Notes: a model not told the origin generated them from the letters alone. Shown: positions 39,963 to 59,939, counted from the first letter of the stretch. The stretch: 64,000 nucleotides of DNA from Limanda limanda (GCF_963576545.1 NC_083656.1:8126811-8190810); one strand, 5' to 3'. Made by a program: numbers and translations.

Positions 39963-40311
39963 TTTAGTATAAATCATTCCCGTCCGAACAACATTGAAAT
40001 GTGCAAAATGTACAATTCTCACGTGACTCGCTGTGTGAACAGAGTGAAGCTCAGCGTGATGTGACCTCAATAACTCAGAACCCTGTTCATCGGTGACTGA
40101 ACACGTCAAATATACATGGACGGAAGCAGACTTACAAAGTGCACGAGTAACTGGTGGCGTGTGAAACAAAAAGGACTCTGGGTAATGCGTGTCCAAATCT
40201 CATTAATCCCTATTGGGGAGCAACCGCTTAGTCTTGAAATTGCGAATGCAGCCAAACATTCGAATCTCTTCAGTCACTGATGTTATGTGGATCCTGTGGT
40301 TTGCTTCTCAG

Positions 40312-48329
<8,018 letters not shown>

Positions 48330-51300
48330 CCTGGAGCAGAGGTGATGAACAGACATGTGTTTCACTTTGTCACTCCTCACTCAGACCCCCTATCTCTCTG
48401 TTGGCTGTGGTTTCCTTTCACACTGCATGTAAGCGTAAGGGTGAAGCAAACATGTTGCATCGCTCGCCCCGACTCTGTTCACACATCCTCTCAGACGTGA
48501 ACAGGAGGAGCCTCGGCTTTCAGACGGCCCCTGGAATCCCTACCCACTCTTAGCCCCACAGTTTACTGGGGAAAAAAAGACAGTTTTATCTGGAAGGCAA
48601 ATGAAGAACACACATGTTCAGCCCCCACTGTTGCTCTGGACCGAGAACAGAGGAACAGACACACGCACATGTGAAAACAAAAGAGATATTCAGCAAGAGA
48701 AGGAAATGTGTGGGAAGACAAAACATTCAAGCTGAAGACAATAGAAACGAACACCACAGAAGAATTGAAAAGCATGTTTTACCTGAAGCCCTTCCTCAGA
48801 AGGAGTGTTTCCCCCTCTCAGAATGCAATCACAGTTTCCCTCTGTCAACTTCTTCTCTGCATTTTATTCCGCGTAAACAGCTCTTCCCTGTAAACACTTG
48901 GCATAGTGCCGCTCCAGCCTCAGTGCTGCAGTCACCTCAGGAATCAAGAAGAGCCAGTAGGGCAGCTTTTTTCCCTGTGAGCGTTTACTCTGCGGTGTGA
49001 CACTCAACAAGTAGATGGAGACGATAGAAGCTATTATTATGAACCATGGACATCCGGGGTGGTGTTCCTTTGAATACAAGTGGGGAGGTGGGACCCTGTG
49101 ACCACAAACAGTCAAGCTCCACCTGTAAACAAGACACCTTTTATTCTGTTGATATGGAAATAGATACAGCTGCTGGTTGGGTGTGTCTCCCAGCTGTGCT
49201 TTCATTTACCCTTTTGTTTGGATTGTTGCTGCAGACACAGTGGTTTTTATATCTTATACATATTCAAAGCCGATGGAAACAGTTAATTGGCCTTTACGTT
49301 TGTCTTTCAACAGTTTCACTGAAGACCTGTAACAATCTCATAGATTCTCTCATTTAGCTTGGAGCCCTTGAAGAAAAGATTTAGTCTCCATGAGCATTTT
49401 TTTCAAACTTTAAAAATAGATTTTGACATTAGCCATTACTTGACCCTAACCCTCCTACAAACGCAGCAAATACCACAACGCTTCAACAACACCAATAATT
49501 ATTTTTCTAAATGCTTCCCCTCAAAGACATGAGTGCTTTTGCTGTGGTTTCAAATGGACACGTGTCAGTGCAAGAATGTGAGGGAACTATTAGGCTACAG
49601 GGGCTGGTATCAATAAGTAGGACCATGTGTGGGAGGCACTTCATTTACTTTAGACTGAAAACATGTCCCCTGGTACAAGCAGCACGCTGATTGATGGAGC
49701 AGACATGGACGAGAGGTTAACTCTTTACTGACGGACGCTGTCCCACATCTTATGTTATGTTATGTAATGTCACGAATATTCCAATATTAACCTGATAAAG
49801 ACATTTGTCTGAATAAGAAACTGCCATGTGAAAATAATTTTTCAGTTTTCATCATCTTATTCAGAATAAAGTCAACTATTGGTGTCCATGTAGTCAATGT
49901 TTAACTAGGTGTGAGCTATTAAATTAATAAAAATGGTTTAACACTGATGAACGACAGTTACTACAGACAGCTTAAGTCTGTGTACACTCTAAATCTATAT
50001 ATAGCCTATCTACGCACATATCTGTTCCTGTTTATTCAGCTTTCTTATCAATTTAATTAGTTTGACAAAGTAAAATATCATTTCAAATACTTGATTATAT
50101 AATTTCTAAGCTTACCAAACAAAAAATCTCCTAGTTTTTCTTCAGAATGATATTTCCACTGCTATATTTGTGTGAAGTAAAAAATTCAATTCCTTTATTT
50201 AGGCTTCAAAACATCACAGGGAACTTAAAAAGTGGGAAGCTAGCACCTTTAGCTTTGATTAAACCGTCTCGTCAGTTAGCTTAACTGGAGCGGCGACACT
50301 GCACTTGATTTATTTATTTTCCTGGAAAATGTTGTTGCACATTCTCATGGCTGCATCTGGTTTCAACTCTGAGTCAGCATGACACACTGTTTTTCCCAAA
50401 TACAAAGCTAATCTTCGTTTGTGATTATGACCAGCTGAGTTTCGTCGCTTTTTTCTCCATAATGATACAAAATATATTTTTTACCCTAACCGTGTGATAT
50501 AACGTTGTTACTAAGCTGTTAACTGCAAAATAGATTTATCATTTGCAGGAACCTCACCATAGCACCTTAGCTAGCAATGACAGCAGTTGTTGCAGCTTGT
50601 TTTTCATAAAATCTTGGTCTTAATTAATAGTTTTTCCAAATATGTGGTTTGTGCAAACAAGATTTGCCTGTTTCTTTTCTTAACTGATATTTGTAGCTCT
50701 GAAATGTGTAAACATAAATCAAAGTACATAAAATCCCCCATGAGACATTCCCCATGGGAGACGTTGATTGATAGCCGAGATCCAGCTTTGGCATATCCTC
50801 CTGTTAGAGTCATATATGGAAAAATAATATCACTGAAAATGCTTTAGTGCATTAGTTCGCCCTATATGGAGCTTCCAATATGGATCATGCATGTTATACA
50901 AAGAGGTTTCATTTGAATGGTCTGTACGGCCCTAATCTTTCCTCAGAAATTATCCTTATCAGACGGAAAGCAACTGTACAGGCCTCAAGGAATTCAAAAC
51001 AGGAAAAGCAAAGAGTGGGAAGGACAATGTTCTCCGTCTGTGACATAACACACCAACTATGGTAATCGTTTTACTTCTGGTTCACATTAAGTCTTTCAAA
51101 GCAAAGCTGTGTGTGAAGTCTGTTTCCTGCCTGTTCCCACAAGCCCTTTCAAACAAATCCAGACGCCATCACTTCATGAAAACGACATGTACAAGGGTCA
51201 AATATTTAAAAAAGCATGTTTTTAGCTTTAAAGTGATTGTGCAGTTTTGAGAAAAGATATGTCAGACTGGACCAACCTGCTGTTGAACATGTCACACTGC

Positions 51301-51460
51301 AGAAATGATCAGTCCAGAATTGACGGCCGTACAGGAGATGGTCCGATCAAGACTAGTGGAGTCCCCCAAACCCCTCTGAATATCGTTTCAGGCAAATAAG
51401 ATCCAACGAATTAGAAGTGTCAGCAATGAGCAGAAGAAGGACAACCCCTTACATCTGTCA
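48330..51460. other. Upstream region of the kinase gene
   Basis: Presumably holds the non-coding first exon(s) and promoter of the minus-strand kinase gene; a possible exon ends at the CAG/GTAAAA donor near 48784. Between 50230 and 50580 are several AGCTAGC/TTAGC words like those near the other gene starts. A block at about 49775-49900 resembles the foldback at 21630-21985. No further gene recognised. Confidence 0.4.
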
Positions 51461-51468
51461 TATAAAAG
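51461..51468 (+). promoter_or_regulatory. TATA box-like TATAAAAG
   Basis: A consensus TATAAAAG lies about 190 bp before the first ATG of an otherwise unexplained ORF (51651). It may be chance in AT-rich DNA. Confidence 0.3.
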
Positions 51469-51650
51469 TCTTCTCTGATCATAGACACCTTTTGGGGGGA
51501 TTAAAGTCTGTTTTCTGTCTTCCTTATCTGTGACGACAGACTAAATTAGAGAAAACAGTGTCTGAACTCAAAAAGAACGGCGGTTTCTTCTCAGCCTGGA
51601 TTCTGGCTTCAGCTCCAACAGAAAACGGGGAGAAGAAAAACTCTGAGGAG

Positions 51651-51884
51651 ATGGAAGCAGAAGCTGTGGTGCAGCTGGAGGCCTCGGCCCTTTTCCAGCC
51701 CGTGGAAGTGGCATCATGTTTCCTGCAGCTGATTCTGATCCATATGTTGGTGGAGAAGCTCTTTGGGGATGAGTTTGGTCTTCAAAAGGAGAGAAGAAGC
51801 CCTCAAGGAAGCTCCGGTGGTGAAACAGCCACCACACATTCTGCGACTGAGACAGAGAAGCAACTGCATTATTTTCTTTTATGA
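51651..51884 (+). CDS. Unrecognised 77-residue ORF
   Basis: The frame stays open from about 51543 to 51884 (TGA 51882-51884). The first ATG is at 51651 (GAGATGG context) and gives MEAEAVVQLEASALFQPVEV..., a mostly acidic, partly hydrophobic 77-residue product with a basic tail. The segment is richer in GC than its surroundings. I recognise no domain, and the antisense strand is open too, so coding status is unsure. It could equally be an exon of an unseen transcript. Confidence 0.2.
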   Translation: MEAEAVVQLEASALFQPVEVASCFLQLILIHMLVEKLFGDEFGLQKERRSPQGSSGGETATTHSATETEKQLHYFLL

Positions 51885-53229
51885 AAATTCTCTCATTATT
51901 TTTCTGTTTGTTTATGGAATATCAAGATAAGCTAATGTGTGATTTAATGGTACTTCATCTGTTTGAATAGCAGTTCAGCACCTGCAAGAATACGATACTG
52001 GTGACTTGAATGAAGTTACTCAAAATTAATTTGATAAAGTGTAAGCAAACGAATTTGCCACCACCCTTATTATCAAATGCTTACAGAAGAGGACAATTGT
52101 AGGAGAATAAACAGAAGTCTCTCTGTTTAGAGATTAATGAGTAAAAAATATCCCACACACAAATAGTAATAACATTAAAATAAGGAAAAGGCTAAACAAA
52201 GAGACATTTTGCAAAAGGTTGGATTAATCATTATTAATGTTTTTTGATTGATAAAACACACTTAAGCCCCAAAAAATGTCAAACATAAACCTAACTCCAT
52301 ATCACTCCCACGGCACAGTTTGTCAAATAACTGCTCTGAGGAAGCACAGGAAGTCTGCTGTAACTGTAATCCTTCATTTGTCTGACACTGAGACTGCGAG
52401 TGAAGAAATAAAAGCAAAGACGGAGGCATTGAAAGGAATTTATAGCCTAATTTGAAAGAGCATAATTTTTTTCTTTCAAACGGTATCAAACATATTCATA
52501 TGAGACGGTCTCAGGGGTCTCGGTGGTTGGGCCCAGTAATGGGAGCAGTATCGAATATGGAAGAGGATCAAGTCTGACTCTCGGCCAAAGGAAACAGCGA
52601 GGGGTCCCGGGTGATGAAATTAATAATTGGAAAAGTCCCAATTACTAACTAGTGTGGATTTATAAAAAAGGGTTACCCACCTGCACAGAATGAATGAATG
52701 AACAACCCAGACTTCTTTTTAGTTTGGAGAAAACTTTTTAGAAAGCTGTGACTGGTATTGAGCGATATTTTTTTTGCTGTAGTCTATCCTCAGGAGGATG
52801 CTCGGGATGTCAGTATTTGGATTCTGGAGATTGCGTCCTAGATATCAGTAAGGGTAATATTTTGTAATTCCAATTAAACTTTTTTTAATAGATGTTCGTA
52901 TAATCAATGGTAATGCAGACATTTAAAAAGAGAGTGAGAAGAGGATGACATGAATGACAATGAAGTCTGTCTGGTCCTCTTTGCCCCAGGTTGTTAAATC
53001 CAGAATTAATTAGAATTTACTCAGAGGGAAAAAACCAAAGAACCTTTTGACCAGACTCCCTGTTCATCTGCTGCCAGTAACTTACAACCTTTCCTTCCTG
53101 TCACAGGTTTCAGCCGAGGGTTGCTCGACTCTTGACGAAACTAAAACTAAAACTTGAACAAACATCAGAAGTACCTAAAATAACGAAACCACTTACTTAA
53201 GAATGTGTACTTTGAATTTTTAGCTTGTT

Positions 53230-53352
53230 TCATGTCCCATCCACTAAAGGGAGGAGGCAGGATTTATGACATATACCTCAACCAGCCACCAGGGGTTGAT
53301 CAAGATGCTTTGGCTTCACTTTTTGGGAGCTGTCATGTCGTCCGTCTTTATG
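53230..53352. repeat. Dispersed repeat, copy 2
   Basis: CATGTCCCATCCACTAAAGG ... ACATATACCTCAACCAGCCACC ... GGCTTCACTTTTTGGGAGC ... ATGTCGTCCGTCTTTATG. The fullest of three copies in the window. Confidence 0.6.
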
Positions 53353-53664
53353 CCACATTCCATTACGCCTCTTGAGTTGGGAAATTACAGACCCCTGAGT
53401 CCGAGGCTGCAACATGAACGCCCCCTGACGTCGGAACGTTGACTTGGAAAGTCCAAGGGAACCTCACCCCCCCCCCCCCGACTCCCAAATCAACGATAGA
53501 CACATTCCTACAAACTTGTTAAGATTCATTGACATCTTAGCTCTTATACTTTGAATCTGATTAATTGACATTGAACAGTGGATGCAGAGGATTTTTGTGC
53601 TTATTTCTTGTATTCCTGGGTGATATGAACTATGTTTCTTCCCCCCGAGCCATTTGTACGTTGC

Positions 53665-54075
53665 CGAGAGAGCTCAACACACTGCAAATGAGGAAAACGA
53701 CTTCATCAATTTGAAGACACATGTGGTGCAAATAGTCACAACACATGCAAATACAGAAACAAGCTACGTATTGCGAAAACAACACCAATGGGACACAGAG
53801 CTTTGTGAATTTATTGACGTCTGCTAGTCATCAGTGGTGATGGAATGTCACAAAGCATTAAACTTCAGCCAGGTGCATCACTTTTTTGGGTCCCTTGGAA
53901 ACATTTCTGTGGTTGTTTCAGTAATTTGCAGCGGGTTTCTGTGATTGCATGAGTTGTGACTTTTTTTGCAGCGCATGTGTCGTCTAATTGTTGAAGTTCT
54001 TTGCTCAACTTTCACGTGTTCTTTTTATTTGCATGTGTTTTCTTCATTTGCAGTGCGTTGATCACTCTCAACCTG
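53665..54075. mobile_element. Inverted-repeat (foldback) element
   Basis: The left arm starts GAGAGAGCTCAACACACTGC and contains ACTGCAAATGAGGAAAAC. The right arm, reversed, starts GGTTGAGAGTGATCAACGC and contains ACTGCAAATGAAGAAAAC. Both arms repeat CACATG.AAAT words. There is no ORF. It looks like a non-autonomous DNA element; the superfamily is not assigned. Confidence 0.55.
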
Positions 54076-54290
54076 AAAATGTAAATTCATCATCTATTTA
54101 TTATTTTAGAAAAACTAAATGCAGATACTAGAGAAAAACAGTAGAGATTTTGTATTAAAATCAGTCATACTCACACTGGACAAAGTCCTAAACACGTCCT
54201 TCAAAGAGTGAATCTCAAACTCGTAGCTAATGACGCTCCCCATGGCTATTTAAGTACCAAACTACATTTCCCAGCATTCCTTCACAGGAA

Positions 54291-54425
54291 GTGTGTCCGC
54301 TCCCCACACTGGTCCGACGGCAGCAAACAGTCCGACAGCACGAAGCAGCATGTGTGAGCTCGAGTGAAGCGAGAAGCAGGTGAAGAGCAGAAGTTCATCA
54401 TCACTGATCAACTCTGAAGTTCCAG
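54291..54425 (+). promoter_or_regulatory. pus3: Putative pus3 promoter and non-coding exon 1
   Basis: A GC-richer stretch with AGGAAGTGTGTCCGC (ETS-type word) ends TTCCAG before a GTGAAG donor at 54426. TTAGC/GCTAAC words follow at 54465-54535. This is inferred from signals and position, because the coding exon has its own acceptor at 55155. Confidence 0.4.
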
Positions 54426-55159
54426 GTGAAGTTTCATGACGTCAGAGTTTAGCACCAACAGCTGATGTGTAGCTTAGCATAGGAGCTAACAGGCTGTGTG
54501 TAGTGTTAGCATCATAGCATGTAGCCAGTAATAGTTGCAGGGATGAACTCCCACTAGCTTCCTGTCAGGATAAGAGTGAATTGAAGGGTGTAAAGAAGTA
54601 AATGTTGTTTTACTTAATTAACACTGAGGAAAAACAAGTTGAAAACAAAGTATGCAGCTGAATAATAAGTGGATGTTTTATTGTGTTAACTAATTGTGTG
54701 TAGGAGAAACTTGAACTTCCCACATCCCTCCCCTGGTGCTTATAGTATTTCTGTATTTAAACGTGCACAATTACACCACAGTTAATTCCTTATGTGCAAA
54801 CCTGCTTGGCATTTAACCAGATTCAGAATATAAGAATATTCTTTTTTTTTCTCGAACTTTTATTAGAACAAATACCTTGACAGTGAGTCTCACACAGCAT
54901 GTCATACAATATTACAAGTGAGGATAAAATAAAAATAAAACACAAATGGCAGAAGAGTTATCCCAATCACATAGTTTCACATTCAGTTCAGCTTGTCCAG
55001 TCAAATGTCTACAGAATGTTCATTTTAACAGATACATTATCACAGGTGTCCACTTTTTCAAAGTAAATGTCCCTCCGGAGTCGTAGGCTTGCAGTTAAAC
55101 TTTCCATGCAGATTCTGAATATTCAAGTGATCCTCTGTATATTTGTCTCCTCCAGCAAC

Positions 55160-58100
55160 ATGTCGGAGGCACTGACCCTGCGGATAAAGGATCTGGAGGC
55201 CGAGCTGGAGGAGCTCAGGTCCCAGCTGAGGGACATGAGTGGATCCGGAGAGGACTTAGAGGTGAATTCTGGTGAAAACGCCGACCACAAGCCTCATGGG
55301 AGGTCCGGCGGCTGTAAGAAGGGGAAGAAAGCCCACAAGCTGCGTCCCTTCGACTTCTCCGCCCACCCCCGGCGCCACGTGGCCCTGCGGCTGGCCTACA
55401 TGGGCTGGGCCTACCAGGGCTTTGCGGTGCAGGAGAACACAGACAACACGGTGGAGGCCCGACTCTTCGAGGCTCTGCTGAAGACGCGGCTGATCCAGGA
55501 CCGACCGAGCTCCAACTACCACCGGTGTGGTCGCACCGATAAAGGAGTCAGCGCCTTTTCCCAAGTGAGTTCACAGAGACGGAGATCCAGCGGCGGTTTT
55601 GGTAGTTTTTCTCATGCAGTAAACAAACGTATCTCTTTCCCTCAGGTCATTACAATTGATTTGAGGTCCACACAGTTTTTTGGAGGACTGGGCGTCACGC
55701 TCCCGGAGAACGTTGACGAAAACATCAAGAGTAAAGCTGCCGCCTCTGAGGTTCCGTACGTGAAGATGCTGAACAGAGTCCTGCCCCAGGACATCCGGAT
55801 CCTGGACTGGGCCCCCGCCGCCGAGGGGTTCAGTGCTCGCTTCGACTGCAAGTCCCGCACGTATCGCTACTACTTCCCCCGAGGGTCCCTGGACGTGGCG
55901 TTAATGGCAGAAGCTGCAAAGAGGTGGGTGATGTTAAAATGTGTTTGTTTATCCTTTAAGAGAAGAAGAGCCAAACTCAGTCTGCTCAATCAAGTATTTA
56001 TTTAGGAAAGCATGAACAGGTTACAGCGAAGCAATGGGCTTCCAGTACACTAGTCAAATTAGAGCGCCACGAACATCCGGCGCCTGTCTATTTTATAACA
56101 GTAGATCTTCGTTCCTCCTCCTCAGAAGTGCGCAGGCGTAATCCATCCTCCTGGCTTTCGGAATACGGAAGTAGACAGGGAGACACTCCCAATGACGCTA
56201 TAGTTGCTCGGCAACCTGTTTACTTCATGAAAGGCCTTTACTCAGCAGATGCCATGACGGACAAAAGGTGTTTACAGTTGGAGAAAAGATTATTATGTTT
56301 TCTGCTTCATCAAAACAATCCTGACTGTAAACATTCGGATCCTCGAAACCAAAGCAACGAAACAGAATTAAGTCAACAGAGCCGCTCTGTCCGACCTCCA
56401 GAACTTTATCAGACAGCTGTGAGACTGACCAACTATTTAACGCACACACATTTCCAGCTAGTTTCAAGATTGAACATTCTGATAATCAAAAGGTTATTGC
56501 TAATAATCTGTATGAAGGCCTAATATCTAACTGAAAATACTTCTATCTTTATTTGGTTAAGAGTTCAATCAGCACATAGAGAAACTAAAATTTGAAATCC
56601 CAACAGTGAAGACACTAAAGCCTAAACACTGATGTCCCCCGTTGAGGACGCAGCTGATTCGGCTCTGACTCTCTCTTGTCACCCGATAGGTACGAGGGGA
56701 CTCACGACTTCCGCAACCTGTGCAAAATGGATGTGGGCAACGGCGTCCTGCAGTTCGAGAGGACCATCTTGTCAGCGTCGATCAAACCAGCGTCGCCGGA
56801 ACACACGTCCAGCACGGATCAATATGACATCTTTGTCTTTGAGATTAAAGGATTAGCTTTCCTTTACCACCAGGTAGGAAAATACAATAACTGAACAGAT
56901 GTTTGCAGTTTTCTTTTCAAATTTGAATATTTGATAACCGTTGCTGTGTTACACCACAGGTTCGATGCATGATGGCGCTGCTTCTCCTGATTGGACAGAA
57001 ACTGGAAGCCCCGGAGTTAATTCATCAGCTCCTGGATGTTCAGAGTAATCCCAGAAAGCCCCAGTACAGGTGAATTGATGACTAATGAATAAGTTGTGCC
57101 TGTCGATGGCCTCCCACCACTGAGAGTCTCACACACACATACATATAACGAATCTGTTTGAATTAGACTGTGCATTAAGACAGACGACGCGTCTCTCTGT
57201 ACTTCCTCCCCCTGTAGAAAAATAAATATTTTCAGATTCGGATGCTTCCATTTAAAGCTTTTTACGTCATTAAATGTTTGTCATTCGTTATAAATGATTA
57301 TGGTGTAGAGGCAGGGTATAAAGGTCATGCTGATGCACCAACCTGCCTGTTTTTTTGTTTTTTGAAATTCTCTTTTTATTTAAAAAAGCACATTTCAATC
57401 ACATACATTAAATACAGCTTTTGTCTGTCAAGGACATAAGAAAGGATGGATGTAGTAAGTTTGGGTGATTTTGTTCATACTGCCTTTCTGGGGCTTTGTT
57501 TTATGGACCTAAATTACTCCATGTAGGAACAATAACAGAGGTAAAGAGATACACAATCTCATACACAGTTTCAATCCATTCATCAATGGTGGGAGGGTCC
57601 ACTTTTAACCATTTCCTCGTGACACATTTCTTACTAGCTGCCAACAGTATAGCGAGCAGTTTTTTGTCTTTTATGTTCCACGTTTCAAACAATATATTGC
57701 CCAAAAACTAAGTTTCACATTTTAATGGGATGTTCACATTAAATACATTGTTAATATGTATGTGGATCTCTTCCCAGTAAGACCTCATTGCTTGGCAGTC
57801 CCAGAAAATATGGAAGTGGTTGGCTCCAATAGATCCACAGAGCCTCCAACAGGCGTCTCCGCTAGCTTGGTGTCGTTTTTGTACACCTGCCTGTTGTTAT
57901 AGCATTAAATAACTAATTAAGACCAAATTTACTTTATCAGTTTGATAAGAACTTCCCAAAGAGACAGAAACCATACTGCAGACAGCCACTAAGGGTTGAT
58001 GAAGATGTTTAGGCTTCACTTTGTCCGTCCACGTCCGTCTGAGTCTTGAACCTTCTCCTTCTTGTCGGCAGCATGGCGGTCGACTTCCCTCTGGTGCTGT

Positions 58101-59178
58101 ACGACTGCCACTTCGAGGGGTTGAGCTGGAAGCAGGAGGCTGAGGAGGTGAACTACGTCCTGTCAGCGCTGCAGCAGCACTGGACCCAGAGCGCAGTGAA
58201 GAGCCACGTCCTCCACGGGATGATCAAGGGGTTGGAAGCCTCAGGTGAGAGTTTATCAAGATGCAACACAGCCTGGACTCGGTAAAGCTCATTCATCCCA
58301 AAGTGCAAAAAACAGGGTTCCTACGGTCATGAAAAACCTGGAAAAGTCATGGAATTGTTAAATGTTTATTTCAAGGCCTGGAAAAGTGTTTGAAAAAAAT
58401 GTAATCCCAAAAGTTTTGGAGAAGTCATGGAAATTTGTAATATTCATATTTTCAGGTCTTTCATTTATTCTGAGTTTTAAAAAATGTGTATGCTTTTAAA
58501 GAGATACGCTTAAAATATAAGCAGGCATACTCTCTCATACTAATTGAAAAGTTCGGTGGGGAAGCAGGCGGGATAATGCACTATGCCAGGGAAGTGTAGA
58601 TTTAACCATGCTTGGATACAAATGGAAAAGTACATGTCATGGGTTACAACAGACATAGACCTCAATCAAACTATTGTCTACTTCATTTGTGTATTTTAAG
58701 GTATACTGTTTACTTTAAAATTCGTATATTTAGCTTAAATACTAAATTGTGTCACTTTCATGTAGACATAGACTTCACACAATGTTTGGTCATGGCAATT
58801 TGGTTTAAAGTTATTTAAAAGTCATGGAAAAGTCATGGAAATCCATTGGTCAAAATGTGTACGAACCCTGAACACATATTTTTACATTTCCTTTAACAAC
58901 CCACAGGTGGAGTTTCCTCCAACAACTGCTGTTTAGTGGAAGGCAGCAGGCAGAGAAACTATCGGCCGTTGCTGGAGCGTCCGTGCTGTGAGAGCCTGGA
59001 GTCCAGGATAGACCACTTTGTCAAAAGAGGCCGACTGGAGCGGGAGGAGGGCGAGAACGGAGGGGACGCCGTCCACAGAGGGAAACGCTCCAAACATTCC
59101 CACAATTCCTCCACTGGCCCTGTTTCTTCAGAGCTGCCACCGGCGAAGCAAAGTGCAGATCGGAAAGCAGAAGACTGA
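55160..59178 (+). CDS. pus3: tRNA pseudouridine(38/39) synthase Pus3, complete
   Basis: TruA-family enzyme that isomerises uridine 38/39 in the tRNA anticodon arm. Coding exons: 55160-55564, 55646-55923, 56690-56873, 56960-57069, 58072-58244 and 58907-59178. They join to 473 residues (human 481). The N-terminal coiled-coil-like stretch ([17 protein letters not shown]) and a basic patch lead to [20 protein letters not shown], typical of the family. [13 protein letters not shown] carries the catalytic aspartate (Asp127). [12 protein letters not shown] and [18 protein letters not shown] are further family blocks. The C-terminus is a basic, low-complexity tail. The ATG (ACATGT) lies 4 bp after the acceptor TCTCCTCCAG. 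Introns 3-5 hold a small ORF, a LINE tail and a repeat; intron 6 a hAT-like element. Same strand as dcakd. Confidence 0.98.
55924..56689. other. pus3 intron 3 with internal promoter-like stretch
   Basis: Between two pus3 exons, 56030-56260 is GC-richer and carries an ETS-type CGGAAGT (about 56164) and an RFX X-box-like GTTGCTCGGCAAC (about 56203), directly before an ORF (listed separately). The rest is AT-rich. Confidence 0.4.
56227..56523 (+). CDS. Unrecognised small ORF nested in pus3 intron 3
   Basis: ATG 56227 (TTCATGA) or ATG 56254 (GCCATGA, better context) opens 98 or 89 residues to the TAA at 56521-56523; the frame is already open from about 56128. The sequence [18 protein letters not shown]... 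is basic and leucine-rich; I recognise no domain. An X-box and an ETS-type word lie within 70 bp upstream, which is promoter-like. A donor (GTGAGA at 56418) could end an exon inside it. It may be a real nested gene, the first exon of one, or a relic of a retrocopy. Confidence 0.25.
   Translation: MKGLYSADAMTDKRCLQLEKRLLCFLLHQNNPDCKHSDPRNQSNETELSQQSRSVRPPELYQTAVRLTNYLTHTHFQLVSRLNILIIKRLLLIICMKA
57352..57884 (-). mobile_element. 5'-truncated L1/Tx1-like LINE tail with 11-bp target duplication
   Basis: On the minus strand it encodes a broken reverse-transcriptase C-terminus: [13 protein letters not shown], then [18 protein letters not shown] and [15 protein letters not shown]. It has stops and no upstream RT domain. 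The poly(A) end is the T-run at 57350-57363. It is bounded by ACCTGCCTGTT at 57341-57351 and 57885-57895, a clean 11-bp duplication. It is antisense in pus3 intron 5. Confidence 0.85.
57961..58030. repeat. Dispersed repeat, copy 3
   Basis: CATACTGCAGACAGCCACTAAGGG...GATGAAGATGTTTAGGCTTCACTTTGTCCGTCC, related to 53230-53352. Its end is about 40 bp from the acceptor of pus3 exon 6. Confidence 0.5.
58313..58870. mobile_element. CAGGGTTC...GAACCCTG element (non-autonomous DNA transposon)
   Basis: Begins CAGGGTTCCTACGG and ends GTACGAACCCTG, with imperfect terminal inverted repeats. Inside are repeated GTCATGGAAAAG words on both sides. This matches a very common fish family. Flanking duplications are not evident (GCAAAAAA against AACACATA). 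It lies in pus3 intron 6 and stops 36 bp before the last exon. Confidence 0.7.
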
Positions 59179-59592
59179 TATTACTCTGTTGGAGAAAGGA
59201 CATGACAAAGTTTTTTTTTTTTTTATAAAGCATTCTTTCTTTTCCATTTGAATTCAGGAAACAAAACAGGGGATTTACATTTTTATTTCATAAACCTATT
59301 TTCTACAGAAGCTTATTGCATTCATTTGAGAGAAAAATTCTGCTTTTTTTTTTTTTAATAACAAGATTATTATGTTTTTTCTGAATCAACAATATAGCTT
59401 AACTCAAAATCCTAAGTGTTGTTCTTGGTTTGAGTCATTGGGAGAAACTATTTTTAGTTTGTTTTTAAGTATTACAGATGGCTTTGTTATCAGTGTATAT
59501 TTACACAGGCACTTGTTTAGACATAAAGTTCAAATATTTTGAGCTGCGTCGTTAATTCATTCAGAACTCAAGATTTATGATATAATCTCTCC

Positions 59593-59869
59593 TGAAGTCC
59601 CAAAAGATGGTATTTTTTCATGTTGCACGCACAAGATGAATTAGTTGTGCACAATCTGCGTAGTAAAGACATGACTGACACCACGTTGGATATATGGCAT
59701 TTATTATTAAGAGCAACAAGAACTTCATTGTGTGATAACTGGGTGAAAACTTTTGGCATCTTGTGCATCTGAGTGATTAAACACAAACAAACATCTTAAA
59801 ATAAACATCTTGCGCGCACATGTTATCATCTTGATATGACAAATCAACAAGAAATCTTTTGGGACTTCA
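59593..59869. repeat. Inverted repeat in the pus3 3' UTR region
   Basis: TGAAGTCCCAAAAGAT (59593-59608) has an exact reverse complement at 59854-59869. Inner parts also pair: ACGCACAAGATG on the left with CATCTTGCGCGC on the right. It is probably a small foldback element that would fold in the transcript. Confidence 0.65.
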
Positions 59870-59939
59870 AGGGGCGCCATTGTTTCAAGACATAATAATC
59901 TCTCATTTTCTTCCATGCAACATATTTGTTTTGCACTGT

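Larger units (their letters stand above)
51885..54290. other. Intergenic region before pus3
   Basis: Holds the dispersed repeat copy at 53230-53352, a C-tract at about 53467-53480 and the inverted-repeat element at about 53665-54075. The rest is unassigned, AT-rich sequence; 52500-52650 looks unique and could be regulatory. Confidence 0.5.

Noticed and set aside
48614..49357. Plus-strand ORFs of 103-128 codons upstream of the kinase gene
   Set aside because: No domains, no promoter signals, and they overlap the likely 5' leader of the minus-strand gene.
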